Positions 34,609 to 44,390 of a stretch of 64,000 nt of DNA are shown piece after piece. The position numbers were made by a program, and so were the translations under genes. The notes under the pieces are model-generated. The model ran no database searches and was not told where the DNA came from. It was given only the letters and a program-made list of their open reading frames with translations. The stretch lies in the NCBI RefSeq assembly GCF_036417845.1, contig NC_089980.1, positions 134,070,516-134,134,515 of the forward strand, written 5' to 3'. Numbering within the stretch: position 1 is the first letter of the stretch; every line of letters begins with the position of its first letter. The stretch is from Apteryx mantelli (Eukaryota; Chordata; Aves; Apterygiformes; Apterygidae).

Positions 34609-35073
34609 CTACTGGATCTGGTCTCTCTCAAAAACAGGCTGGCTGCACCACTGAGACACATCCTCATGTTTGCTCTTTTGAAAGGACTCAGACATGGCTC
34701 TCAGCTGATGAGTACCAGGCATCTCAGATAAACTCTCAAGGGAGTTTATTCCAGCAGGAACCTTGCGGGTTGCAGTTTCCACCTCAGAATCCTTCAGTGC
34801 AGAAACTCTGTCCCTGAGCAGATGCCTTGGAGCCATCTCTGCTGTGCCCTGTGTGTGGCTGTTGCATGGGTGGGGCAGCAAAGCATCCTGCTTGGACTTT
34901 GTGGCTCTCACATTTGGCACTGTGAAGCTGTAGGAGCGAACTTTCGTGGTAAGGCAGGTTGTGGAAGGCTCTCTGTAAGAGGGTGGTCTTCCAGGATTCC
35001 TCTGGTGCGCCCTCCTCTCTAAACACTTCTTCAGCTTACCTGAAATGGGGCTTTGCTGATACAGCACAGGCAA
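34609..35073 (-). pseudogene. Relic of the TAGAP C-terminal tail in C1
   Basis: An open frame ends SESFQKSKHEDVSQWCSQPV FERDQIQ, close to the human TAGAP C-terminus (CSQPVFEADQFQ), and contains PGRPPSYREP, like PGSPPSYEEA of TAGAP. It is in the same frame as the C1 tail exon but is separated from it by stop codons. A further TAGAP-like piece (SREIKKHSMS) lies between, near 35240. Human TAGAP encodes the tail in one long exon, so this is most likely decayed former coding sequence, now 3' UTR. It is absent from C2 and C3. Confidence 0.65.
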
Positions 35074-38000
35074 TGGCTTGTTAGCGCCTAGCCCATTTTC
35101 TTGGACAATTCAGGAGGAGAACTGATTGTCTTTCCTTGTGCTGTCTCTCTGAAACACCATGTTGTCCCAGGCCTCCAGCTCTGGGGTTTTGTGAGTGTTT
35201 TCCTGCTGTTTGCTGAAGAGCACGACATGGAGTGCTTTTTGATTTCTCTGCTAGGTGTCATGCTGTCCTGAGTGGTTGTGGTGGAAGAAGCCTGTGGCCT
35301 ATTTAAAAAGGTTTTTTGTAGACTAGAAGGTGAAACTAGTGTGGAGCTGGTGAAGATGGAGTCCTCAGATCAGAGAAGGAGCTTTCCAGGGAGCAGCTAG
35401 AGGATGTTTTGTGTGTAGAGGACCATTTGATAATTGCAAAGGCAATGCTGCAAGATGTTTTTCCATTGCCTCCTTCTCCAACCTTAGCTGTTACTGGTGA
35501 ACAGGAAAATTGCCCTCACTGTTGCTCAGCCTCTGCTCCCTTCTCCTGTCTTCACAGCAGTTCTGGAAGTACAGGTCCGGTTCTGAATACCACCTGTCCA
35601 TCCTGCTGATGCCATTCTTAATATTACTCAGTGAAGGGGCAGAGGCGGATCTTGGATATTGTCTGTTGAGACTGCTGCTCCTCCCTTTGGGCTGCTCCAT
35701 CTCCGAGATGCGGGTGCTGCCTTCAGTTCCTGGCTCTGGGCTCCTGCAGGCAGAACCGTTGTGCTGAGGAGCCCCTGGGTGTCCTGTGGGGAGAAAGAGC
35801 CTGTTGGTAGTTTTTACTGACCACCTGAAGATAGAAGAGGACTCTCCCTGTGGGACCACACACCCTGGGCAGATGCATCCTTAGTACCTATGTTTTAGCA
35901 GTGAAGTTAAGGAAACACAAGTACCACCAATGACAATGTCCTGGGAGAGTGCATTTCTAGACCATAGCTAGCAACAAGGTGAAGAGCAGAGGTGTGCAGA
36001 TGTTTACTATCTGTAATGAATGTTGTCTTGTGAGTGTTGTCCTTTGCATCTGCTAGGAAGGGTTTCAGTAGAAAAACACTGCAATAATGGATTAAACCCT
36101 CTGCACCTGTCTGCATTTCCACAGATGTCTTCCGATATCCAATTAAAGCATTTGAGCCAGAAGCCCAGGTCTGTGACAATCATCAGTCCATCCTCCTACC
36201 TGTGGAGCTGTCTGTGTGCTCCGGTGACTCTTTGGCTGAAGGACTGAAGTGCAAGGCAACATCCTCCCCAAATATTGCTGTCCAGTTCTCTATCAGGAAC
36301 TCCACCAGCGCTGTCACCTGCCCGCAGAAAAACATTGATTTTAGTCTGAGGGGCTGAAAATGTGTTGAGCAACCTTTTCTGCTCCTGATGGACATTTCTG
36401 TACTGACAGCTGTAGCTCTATAGCTCAGCTGGATCTGGCATGACACAGCTTTGGTGAGCTTTTGCGAGGTCAGGGGGATCTGTGGGGATGGCCCTCAGCT
36501 GCCCCAAAGTGGGTAGCTGGGGGGGAATTCAAGAGACCTTGTCATTGCGCTCCTTCAGCACTGCCAGCGGGAGCCTGTTGTCCGTGCCGGGGCTCAGCAG
36601 GTTTGGCCCCACGCAGATGGCCAGGTTGCTGGCATCCATCCTGCTGGTCTCCACGTTTTCGCTGATGTGATGGAGCACGGGGAGCAAGCGCTGGAGCAAG
36701 AGGAGGTTTGCTCTGGGCAGGCTGTCAGCCACCCTGGGGAACACAAACAAAATGTAACATTAATGCAGGGTGCAGGAGCTGCTCCTTCTTCACTGGAGCA
36801 AGTTTCATTTCAACTCACAAGAAATCATGCTTCCTCGTGTTTTGTAGAGCAATCTTAAACACCTTGAGGAAATGTTATTGCCAGAGAAGTGTTTTTCTGT
36901 GCCACTTGCCCTCAGAACCAACCCCCACAGCAGCAATAGCAAGCTGACAGAAACGACAGGTTTTTACATGAGACTCCCAGTTTCCAGAGAAGTCCCTGGC
37001 CTCTCTCAGCCCCTCCAGAATGGTGGCACTGGTTACAAAACTCACCGTTTCAGTTCATCAATTTTCTCCTGCTGGCTTGGCTTCTCCAGCGCTAGCATCC
37101 ACTCGTCATAGAGGTTGTCCGAGAGGAGTTTGGAAGGGATATTTCGGAGGAAGTCCTGCAAGGCCAAGGAACTTAGATGAGGCTCTGGACACTACCAGTG
37201 AGCAGAGGGGGAGCATCCTCATGACTTGGGCTCCCTTGGAGGCAGGTTGCTTTGAGCTCCTTGCTCCCAAAGGTGCTCCTGAGCACTGAGAGTGCAGCGG
37301 GCTGCGTGAGTACGTGCCAAGTGCTGTGGTGTGAGTGCAGGAGCAGGAGCCAGCTCATATCTGAGCCTTTGGTCTGGCCCTGCATCTCAGTAGTCCTCAG
37401 TGAGGAGGAGGTGGAGGAAGTGAGCTTCCCATGGGCATGCAGGGAATCCGGGGCGGAACTAGGGGAACTGAAAATCCAATTGAGAAGAAAAATGCCCAAC
37501 TGTGCTCAGCCTGAACCCCTGAGTTTGGCTTCAGTAGGGTTTTAGCTTTGAGTGCCACTGAGGTCAATGTGGGCACTCAGGTGGGCCCTTGCAGGTTAGC
37601 CATGTGCTCTGAGAGCTAAAAGTCAGAGGACTTCACCTTCAGCACCACTGCCAAGAGGTGCACGGGTTTGCTGTCCAGGTCAGCGTTCTCACCCTGGTTC
37701 AGGACCTCCTTCAGCTCCTTGCGGGCCTTCTCGCTGGCCGCTCTCCTGAAGATCCCCTCAGTGGCAGGCCCTTTCTCGTACAGTATGGCCAGGAGATCCT
37801 GCAGGAGGCAGCAGACAGTTTTTGACTTTGGGGTGCGCTCTGCTTTACTTGGGTTAGTGTCTTGTTCTCACTCCATGGCGATTACAGTGGTAGTGACATG
37901 CTTGTCTCCCAGCCCACCCTCTTTTTGGCCTGGTGAACTCCACCGACTTCAGTGGAGTCATCCCTGCTTTCTTCCAGCAGAAAATGAGGCACAGGTCAAG

Positions 38001-39443
38001 GCTTCAGGTGCGAAGTCCCTCCTTCCCAAGCCAGGCTGAATGCGCAGCAGAGATTTCTTGGAAGAAAAAGAAGCCTCTGTGCAGGAAAAGCCAGAAGCAG
38101 CATGCCTCCGTCCCCAGGCTTGCTTACCTGCACTGGCTGGGGCAGGCCACCATCCTCCCCGCAGACGACTGCCAGAGGCTGGCCAAAGAGAGCCGCCCTG
38201 GGGCCAGAGTCGAGCTGCCCTGGGCGGTCCCCGCTGGCAGAGGCTCCTCGCCGAGCAAGTGGCCAAGATATCAGCGGCCTTCTTGCCTTCGCTCCCTCTG
38301 CTGCAAGCAAAAGCAAAGCCAAACTCAGTGTAGAAGATGCGGCGGAGAGAGCCGGACGGTGCCGCTTGTGTGTGTGCGGCGCCCTGTGCTGCAGGGTCTC
38401 CTCCAGCTTGTGCAGAGGCGCAGAGGTTTTGCCTGGTGGGAGGGAACAAGCAGCGTGTCAGAAGGCAGCTGCTCCGTCTCTTTCTCAGACTCACCAGGCA
38501 AGTGGCCAAGGCCCTCTTGCACGTCGGGAGGGTCCGAGCGGGGGCATTTCTTGGCGTCAGCCTGCTGCGAGAAACGGGTGAAGGTCACAGAGGTGCCCCT
38601 CAGCAGCCGGGGCCGCGAGGGAGTTGCTGCAGCGACGCAGGCATCTGCGCGAGGCTCCCGGGCAAAGCGGAGGGCGCCCAAGGCCCGCGGAGGAGAGGCC
38701 GGAGGTGCGGGCCCGACGCTGCCCCTCTGTGCCACGGGGGCTGTGGCAAAGGCTCCTGTGCAGCCAGCGCCCCCGAAGCGGCCCTGCAGCCCGCAGCCCC
38801 CGCACGGCCGTGGGGGCAACCCCAGGTGTCCCCCATGGCAGAGCCATTTCCAGGGGCAGAGCCATGGGAATGGTGGCCCTGAGCCACAGGCAGCAGCAAT
38901 GAGCCTCCTTCGCAGCACACACGCAGAGGACTTTGGAGAAGTCGCTGCTGGGCAATGATAGCAGCGGAATGCTTGGTGAAGGCTTGCAGATGAGAAGGAC
39001 AAGAGCAGGAGCCTGTCCTGTTCTCCTTGCACCTCCCCTCATTAAAGACATGCTTTGTGCATTCATGGATCCCGCAGGATCCCTTGGGGCGAGGAATGTG
39101 CCTGGGGACGGGTGGTGGAGGCCGAGGCGGTGTCGGGGAGGAAGGAGGGCTGTGATGGCTGCTCTTACTTGAAGCTGGCGATGGCGACCGCGTGGGGGAA
39201 GAGCAGCAGGTGCCTGCGGCGCGTGTGCTGGTGCCGCGTCACCTGCGCACGGAGGGCGAGCAGGAGCTGGGGGCTGCTGCTGGAGACGAAGGCGCCGAGC
39301 GGCGGCGGGGGCCGGGAGGCTGCGCGGCCCCAGAGGCGGCGGCGGGCGCCAGGAGGCGCGGGGCCGGGGGCCCCGGGCTGTGCCCGCGTGCCGGCAGCGG
39401 GGCCGGCAGCGCCCCGGGCGCCGCAGCAGCTGGCCTGGCCCAT
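34609..39443 (-). CDS. TAGAP/ARHGAP20-like RhoGAP gene, copy C1 (damaged)
   Basis: A predicted Rho-family GTPase-activating protein. The RhoGAP core is encoded by exons 38128-38300, 37637-37798, 37046-37155, 36538-36733 and 36200-36317, then a short tail exon at 35491-35783. The arginine finger (EGIFRR), the lysine in VLKDFLR and the asparagine in NLAICVGPNLL are all kept. A first exon at 39169-39443 matches that of C2, but the exons that carry the rest of PH and the RA-type region in C2 are absent because of a deletion joined at about 38807. The first exon ends in a phase that does not fit 38300 directly, so either other exons bridge it or the gene is broken. A relic of the ancestral C-terminus remains at 34609-35073, beyond the stop. 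It may be a pseudogene or a shortened GAP. Confidence 0.6.
35491..35783 (-). CDS. C1 tail exon with one copy of the 16-residue unit
   Basis: Starts after a TCTCCCCACAG acceptor and ends SNSEGNFPVHQ stop. It contains the TAGAP-like motif DRWYSEPDL and one degenerate unit (EDRRREQRLSNSEGNF), corresponding to the single unit seen in human TAGAP (TKSEGDFPV). Confidence 0.7.
36200..36317 (-). CDS. C1 RhoGAP exon 5 (end of domain)
   Basis: Encodes VTALVEFLIENWTAIFGEDV and then SAKESPEHTDSST, matching TAGAP KTLVEFLIDNCFEIFGE and SLEHTDSSD. GT-AG boundaries, 118 bases, the same length as in C2 and C3. Confidence 0.8.
36538..36733 (-). CDS. C1 RhoGAP exon 4
   Basis: Encodes VADSLPRANLLLLQRLLPVL and the conserved SNLAICVGPNLL motif, whose asparagine helps position the GTPase. 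The donor AAG/GTCTCT is weak but identical in all three copies. Length 196 bases. Confidence 0.82.
37046..37155 (-). CDS. C1 RhoGAP exon 3
   Basis: Encodes DFLRNIPSKLLSDNLYDEWM and on to KIDELK plus a split arginine codon. Helices of the RhoGAP fold. Confidence 0.83.
37637..37798 (-). CDS. C1 RhoGAP exon 2 (arginine finger)
   Basis: Encodes DLLAILYEKGPATEGIFRRA, with the catalytic arginine in EGIFR, through to KPVHLLAVVLK. Close to TAGAP STEGIFRRAANEKARKELKE. Confidence 0.85.
38128..38300 (-). CDS. C1 linker and RhoGAP exon 1
   Basis: Encodes EGAKARRPLISWPLARRGAS, then ALFGQPLAVVCGEDGGLPQPVQ in two adjoining parts. It matches the TAGAP WPFLMRR linker and SLFDQPLSIICGD. The acceptor is TTGCTTGCAG and the donor GTAAGC. 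Confidence 0.8.
38807..38807. other. Deletion junction in C1
   Basis: Sequence left of about 38807 matches C2 up to about 49279. Sequence to the right matches C2 from about 50589. About 1.3 kb of C2, with the RA-type and distal PH exons, is therefore absent from C1. Confidence 0.75.
39169..39443 (-). CDS. C1 first coding exon (acylation motif and PH start)
   Basis: Starts MGQASCCGARG in a strong Kozak context and ends RRRHLLLFPHAVAIASF plus two bases before GTAAGAG. The end resembles the first strands of the ARHGAP20 PH domain. It is almost the same as the C2 exon. In C1 the following PH exon is missing. Confidence 0.65.
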
Positions 39444-39654
39444 GGCGCCGAGGCCGGGCGGACGGCTGCGGTGCGGCCGTGTCCCGCGCCTGCGTGAGGC
39501 TGGAAGCGCGTCCCTGTGCCGAGCAGTGCTGCCGGGCTGGGAGTCACCTCCGCCTGTGCTGCACCGTGCTGGCACAGTGCCCACCCGGGGTACACGCTGC
39601 TGGCCGTGGCCAGGTCGCCGCGGTGCCGCCGCGGCACATTGTGATGCACCAGCT

Positions 39655-39960
39655 GGGCCCACAAAGGTGCATTGCTGGCTCATGGTCAGCTTGTTGCCCA
39701 CCAGGTCCTTTTCTGCCAAGCTGCTTTCCAGCAGCTCGGCCCCCAGCCCATCCTGGTGTTCTTCCTCCCCAGGGGCAGAACTTTGTGCTTCCTTTTGTTG
39801 AACTTCAGGAGGTTCCTCTGCCCGTTTCTCCAGCCTGTCGAGGTCCCTCTGAATGGCAGCACAGCCCTCTGGGGTGTCAGCCCCTCCTCCTAGTTTTGTA
39901 TCATCAGCAAACTTGTTGTTAGAAAGTTGCAGAGCAAGGGCTTGTCTCCCTTCAGGTGTG
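39655..39960 (-). mobile_element. CR1 LINE fragment
   Basis: The minus strand reads AEKDLVGNKLTMSQQCTFVG, typical of CR1 ORF2. The plus strand carries the familiar CR1 antisense phrase around TTGTATCATCAGCAAACTTG. It is 5'-truncated and inserted upstream of C1. Confidence 0.8.
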
Positions 39961-40980
39961 CCGTGGGTCTGTCAAGATGCCTAGGAGCCAGAAGCAGCCG
40001 GCTTTTGTAGTGTCATGAGAATCTCCTGGCTTTAGGAGATGCTCCCTGGCTGTGGGCTCTCAGTCTGTGAGATGATTTTATCCATGGTGAAGCAGGTGTG
40101 AAGGCATCACCATTTAGTCAGAGAAGATGTGCACCTGCCATTTCCTCCAGCACCTGGGAGGAGTTCTCTAACTCCCGAATGACATCTTGAAATACAATAT
40201 AAGGCTGAGGCAATGCCAGGGGTGAGGAGGAGGTGGGGAGAAAAAAGAGGACTATTACATGTGCTCAGTTACCAAAAACACCATGGCACTGGCCTAACCC
40301 TTGTTTTTCCCCCATGCTGGATGCTGCAAAGAGCTCTGCGTGGTAGTTAACGCAGGCTTTGCCAGTGACCACATGTGCTGCCCAGGAGGTTGTTTTCCAG
40401 TAGCTTTTATAGAGAGGTGGAAATGCTGGTTCTGCCTTGCCTGTTCAGTGAGACTCAGGATGGGTCTCGGTGAGCTGGTGTGTGACAGGGTGCTGAGAGG
40501 CAGGAGGGTTGGGGGGAGCCTGGCACCACGTTCACTCAGCTGCACAGGATTGCTGGGGCCCGAGCGGGGCTGTTGCAGGCTTGGGAGTCCCTGCGCCACG
40601 GTGACCCTGTGCAAACTGGCTGCGTTCAACTTCCGCCATCCAAACTTTCTGCAGCCTTTCATAACTGAGAAAGGAAGGAGGCTTTGAAGGAGCCATTTTT
40701 AAGGAATGCAGCGTTGAACTGTTGAAGAAGGACGTCAGTGGGCGTATTGCCTTCCCCGAACATTGCCTTGTGTTTGGAGAGGAGCCTGGCTGCTTCTGAA
40801 CTTACAGGCACACTTGCTTGTTGTACTGCTCCACACTTTTGTGAAATTGGGATGAAGTTTGGTTCTCCGTGGTGCTGAGAGGCAATCTGAGGGTGCAGTT
40901 CTAACACTTTTGGACTACAGAGATGGGATTTAAGCTCTTGGTCTTGGAAGTAACTCTCCCTGAACCAACAGACTGTTATC
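39961..40980. other. Unassigned region upstream of C1
   Basis: No recognised gene. A 108-codon minus-strand open frame at 40659-40985 (with LLSKHKAMFGEGNTPTDVLL) has normal-looking composition but no family I recognise and no copy elsewhere in the window. Confidence 0.4.
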
Positions 40981-40981
40981 T

Positions 40982-41130
40982 TCAAGCAGGAATCACAGAA
41001 CTGTAGAATGATCTAGGTTGAAAGGGATTCTGGAGGTCTCTGCTCTAACCCCCCTACTCAAAGCAGAGGCAAATGCAAAGTTAGGTCAGATTGCTCAGGA
41101 CCTCATGCTGTCTAGTTCTGAAAATCTGCT
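40982..41130 (-). mobile_element. CR1 3' end fragment
   Basis: The plus strand has AATCACAGAACTGTAGAATG followed by a CCAACCCCCCT-like phrase, the reverse complement of the CR1 3' end. Confidence 0.65.
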
Positions 41131-41841
41131 GGCTCATGAAAGCAGAGAGCTCATCGCCTGGCAGATATGCCGTGAAAGCGCCCCGCTGAACTAGATTCAC
41201 GTGTCACCTCAGGGCCAGTGTAATAAACCACTGTGCAAGATTCAATGGGAGAGAAGAGTGATACTTGTTCCCAGAACTCACCAAACCAACTGACTTGAAC
41301 CGTTCCCACAGGCGGGGACAGTTGCAGCAGTACAGAAATAGCACTCCCTGTGCCTGTCCTTTGCCCACAAAACCTCTCGGCCTTCTGCAGCCAGGCAGGG
41401 ACCACAGGGCTTGACCAAGCCGAACACCTGCTCTTGGACAGAGCCATTGGATGTGGAGCAGGTGGGCAAAGCCCTGAGGGAGAGTCAAGAAGCCTCCAGC
41501 AGCCCTGGGAAGGGCTGAGGCAAGGAGGGCACGACTCTCCTGTGTGTGCACCAAAGAACCCAGGGCACACAGCGGGCACAGAGGCAGCGAGAGGGAAGAA
41601 GCGTGAGATGGGCAGAGCGGCGTGAGAGGGCTCCTTGGGCAAAGCAGCCCATGACACGTGCTCTCTCCACCCGTGTGGGAGCTCAGCACAGAGCTGGGCA
41701 GAGGCCCCCCCTGCGCCTTGCCCACCATCTCTCTTGGCACCCACCTATCCCCTCTATCACGCTGATCAGGGTGTCCCATGGAGGGCAATTCCCCAACACC
41801 CTGACCGTGGTCCATGCCTGGGCACTGCATCCCTCTGCCTC

Positions 41842-41913
41842 GACCTCATGGCGCAAGGGCAGCGCGTCTGACTCCAGATCAGAAATTTGTGTGTCCGAAT
41901 CACACCGGGGTCA
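41842..41913 (+). pseudogene. tRNA-Trp (CCA) copy, slightly decayed
   Basis: A 72-base tRNA-Trp with anticodon CCA in loop CTCCAGA and an intact anticodon stem. The acceptor stem has an A7-C66 mismatch and the T loop reads TCC instead of TTC. A short run of T lies only further downstream. Confidence 0.7.
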
Positions 41914-42099
41914 GGCTTGGGGCTGCACTGGGTTCCCATTGTATTGCCTGTGCTTTTCCTTTGAGCTAAGCTGTGTTAGGTGCAGGACCAGCAGAGCATC
42001 CCTGGTGCCCATGTGAGCGTGCACCAACTGGGAAGAGTCTGGAAGCTGATGAGCCCCGGTAGTCTCCTCCGCCCAGCATTGCAGGTCAGGGCCAGTCAA

Positions 42100-42990
42100 G
42101 CAGTGATCCCAGTGACACAGAGCATGGGTTGGCAGTCAGGGCCTCTGTTCCATGCCAAAAGGAGTCTCCAACGATTGCCATCCTCCTTACCTGCAGCCAG
42201 ACCCAATCCCTTCCCTCTAAGTGCCCTCTGTAGCCTCTGCCTCCTGGGACATGTCACAGGCTTCCTGCCTCCACCACTCTCTTGCCTCCTCACACCCTCA
42301 CTCCTTCTCTGTCCTACGCTTGTGCTCTGGTGCTGCAGGGTCCCTGCAAAAATCCTGCTGCTCTCCTCTTTGTCCTCTCTGATAGCACAATCTGCTATCT
42401 TTGTCCTGTACCTGCAGCAGCAGCTTGAGCAGAGGCACCTCTTGCATGACCCCTTTCCCTCACCTGGTGTTGAGGAGATGCACCAGGTACTCCCACACCC
42501 CAGACCCAACTGGGTCAGGACTGTGTAGAAGCCAGTGGTGGTTGTTCCAACAGACAACAGGATTTGTGATGTTTATAACATCCACACTATTTCTGCACCA
42601 ATTCTCAGCCTTCTGTGGTCTCTCAGGGTCCCCTAAGACCCCTCTATGTGCTAAAGACTGTGTTATCTGTCAGGTTGCTCTTTGCAACTCCTGGCTGAAG
42701 CCTCCTCCTCCTCTCCTTCCTCACTCCCTCCATCCCTATCTCCCTCCTGCCCTCCTCCATTAGCGCCTCACCCTTCCTACTAGCATTTGCCCACATTTGC
42801 ACACAGCCTGCAATCCTTCTAAGGTGTGTCCACCGTGAGATCAGACGTAATGGTCTCAAATGCAGTGGTCCCTGACTGAGCTGTCCTCTACTGTGGGTAA
42901 GACTGTGGGTAAGACGCAGCTGTCTGCCAGCAGGCTGGCAGAAGCACCAGGCGATGGTGGCCACCAGGGAGAAACCAGGGCACTATCACC
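42100..42990. other. Unassigned duplicated segment (pairs with about 57000-57940)
   Basis: Pyrimidine-rich sequence almost identical to its partner. Matching open frames exist on both strands in both copies, but none resembles a known family and the match reflects recent duplication. Nothing else was recognised. Confidence 0.5.
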
Positions 42991-43029
42991 ATCACTTCCA
43001 CTGTGGCCAAGCTGTGCAAAGGAAAGGGT

Positions 43030-43102
43030 CGAGCCTGCAAGGAGTCAAACCTGCAATCTCCTGATCCGTAGTCAGGTGCGTTGTCCATGGCACCACTGGC
43101 CC
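43030..43102 (-). pseudogene. tRNA-Arg (ACG) copy, decayed
   Basis: The minus strand carries a 73-base tRNA-Arg with loop CTACGGA (anticodon ACG). The 3' side of the acceptor and T stems no longer pairs, and the T loop reads TTTGACT. The 3' flank is shared with the copies at 53284 and 57993. Confidence 0.75.
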
Positions 43103-43214
43103 TGGCCATCCTGGCATCCTGGTGGGCTACATGTGGCGTGCTGAGGCACAGTGATGCTGACATGGAGGGGATGTGGAGTTAGAATCTGAGATGGTCAATG
43201 CATTAAAAAAAAAA

Positions 43215-44314
43215 AAAGTTTGCAAGAAAACTCTGGTCCGACCTCCAGCTCAAAGTACAATCATTTTCAACATCAGCTAAGGATCAGATTGCTCAAGGCC
43301 TGATTAAGCTGAGTTTTGAATTTCTCCAAGCATGAAGAGTCCCCATCCCTCTCAGCCCCCATTCTAGGTCACCCTCCTGCTGAAATTTTCTTATATTTAA
43401 TTGGAATTTTCTTCCATAGCATTTCTGTTTGTTCCCCTCATCTCTTTGAGAAGAGTCTCATTGCAGCTACTCTATAGCCACTCATTACATAGCTGTAGAC
43501 AGAAGTCTGAACACAGAATCCCTGAGCTTGGAGATCATCTAGTCACCTCTGGAGAATGTCTAGTCCAACCCTCTTAGGGTCGTCTACAGCAGATAGGTCC
43601 AAGGAGAGAGACTGCCAAACTTTTCCGGGCAACCTGTCCCAGTGTTCAGTCACCCTTACAATAAAAAAAAAAAAAAAAAAAAGAGAGAAAAAAAGTTTTT
43701 TTCTTATGTTTGAACAGAATTCATTGTATTTCATTTTGTGCCTGTTGCCTCTTGTCCTGTCACTGGGTACCACTGAGAAGAGTCTCCGTCTTCCTTACAC
43801 CCTCCCTTCAGATCTTTAGACACACTGACAGGATCCACTCTGCGCTTTCTCTTCTCCAGGCAGAACAGTCCCAGCTCTCTCCGCCTCTCCTCATATGAGA
43901 GATGCTCCAGTCCCTTCATCATCTTAGTAGCTGTCCACTGGACTCGCTCCACTAGGTCCGTGTCTTCCTTGCACTTGGGAGACCAAAACTGGGCGCAGCA
44001 CTCCATACGTGGCCTCAGCAGTGCTGAGCAGAGGGGAAGGATCACCTCCCTCCACCTGCTGGCAACACCCTTCCTAACGCAGCCCAGGATGCTGTTGGCC
44101 TTCTTTGTCACAAGGGTACACTGCTGAATCATCTTCAGCTTGTTCTCCAGGAGCCCCTGGCCCTTTTTGGCAAAGCTGCTTTCCACACCCTGCCACTGCA
44201 GGCTGTCTTCATACATAATGTGCTCCAGGCCCCTGACCATCCTTTTGGCTTTGCATTGGCCTTGCTGCAGTTTGTCAATGCCTTGCAAAGTCCTGCACCT
44301 AACACAGACTAGCC
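43215..44314 (-). mobile_element. CR1 LINE fragments (ORF2 C-terminus and 3' region)
   Basis: The minus strand encodes [20 protein letters not shown] and then LERVQ-like and LSYEERRRELGLFCLEKR, the CR1 ORF2 C-terminus, followed by CR1 3' sequence. A 20-base A run (43663-43682) interrupts the coding part. At its 5' side a second CR1-like piece is fused. Duplicated at 58170-59255. Confidence 0.85.
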
Positions 44315-44385
44315 CTGGGCCTGCTACCACGGACTCTGCCAGTCACTGACTCCTTGCCAGATCTTCTGCAGGTGTTCTCACTACA
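44315..44385 (+). mobile_element. End of a solo LTR (truncated)
   Basis: Matches the last part of the LTR at 59673-60116 and ends at the same CA next to GAGCC. The rest is absent; the CR1 at 44314 abuts it directly. A fossil fragment. Confidence 0.65.
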
Positions 44386-44390
44386 GAGCC

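Larger units (their letters stand above)
41720..44314. repeat. Segmental duplication, unit A copy 1 (pairs with 56630-59255)
   Basis: About 2.6 kb of colinear sequence shared with 56630-59255. It includes a Trp cassette, an unassigned middle part, an Arg cassette and CR1 sequence, all in the same order. Small indels separate the copies, including the A-run length (20 versus 16). Confidence 0.85.

Noticed and set aside
37933-38958. 341-codon plus-strand open frame
   Set aside because: It is antisense to the C1 linker exon in CpG-rich DNA, with several overlapping frames open on both strands. Composition explains it.
41842-41913. Retroviral primer-binding site for tRNA-Trp
   Set aside because: The match covers the whole 72-base tRNA in sense, not just the 18-base 3' end, and no LTR lies beside it.
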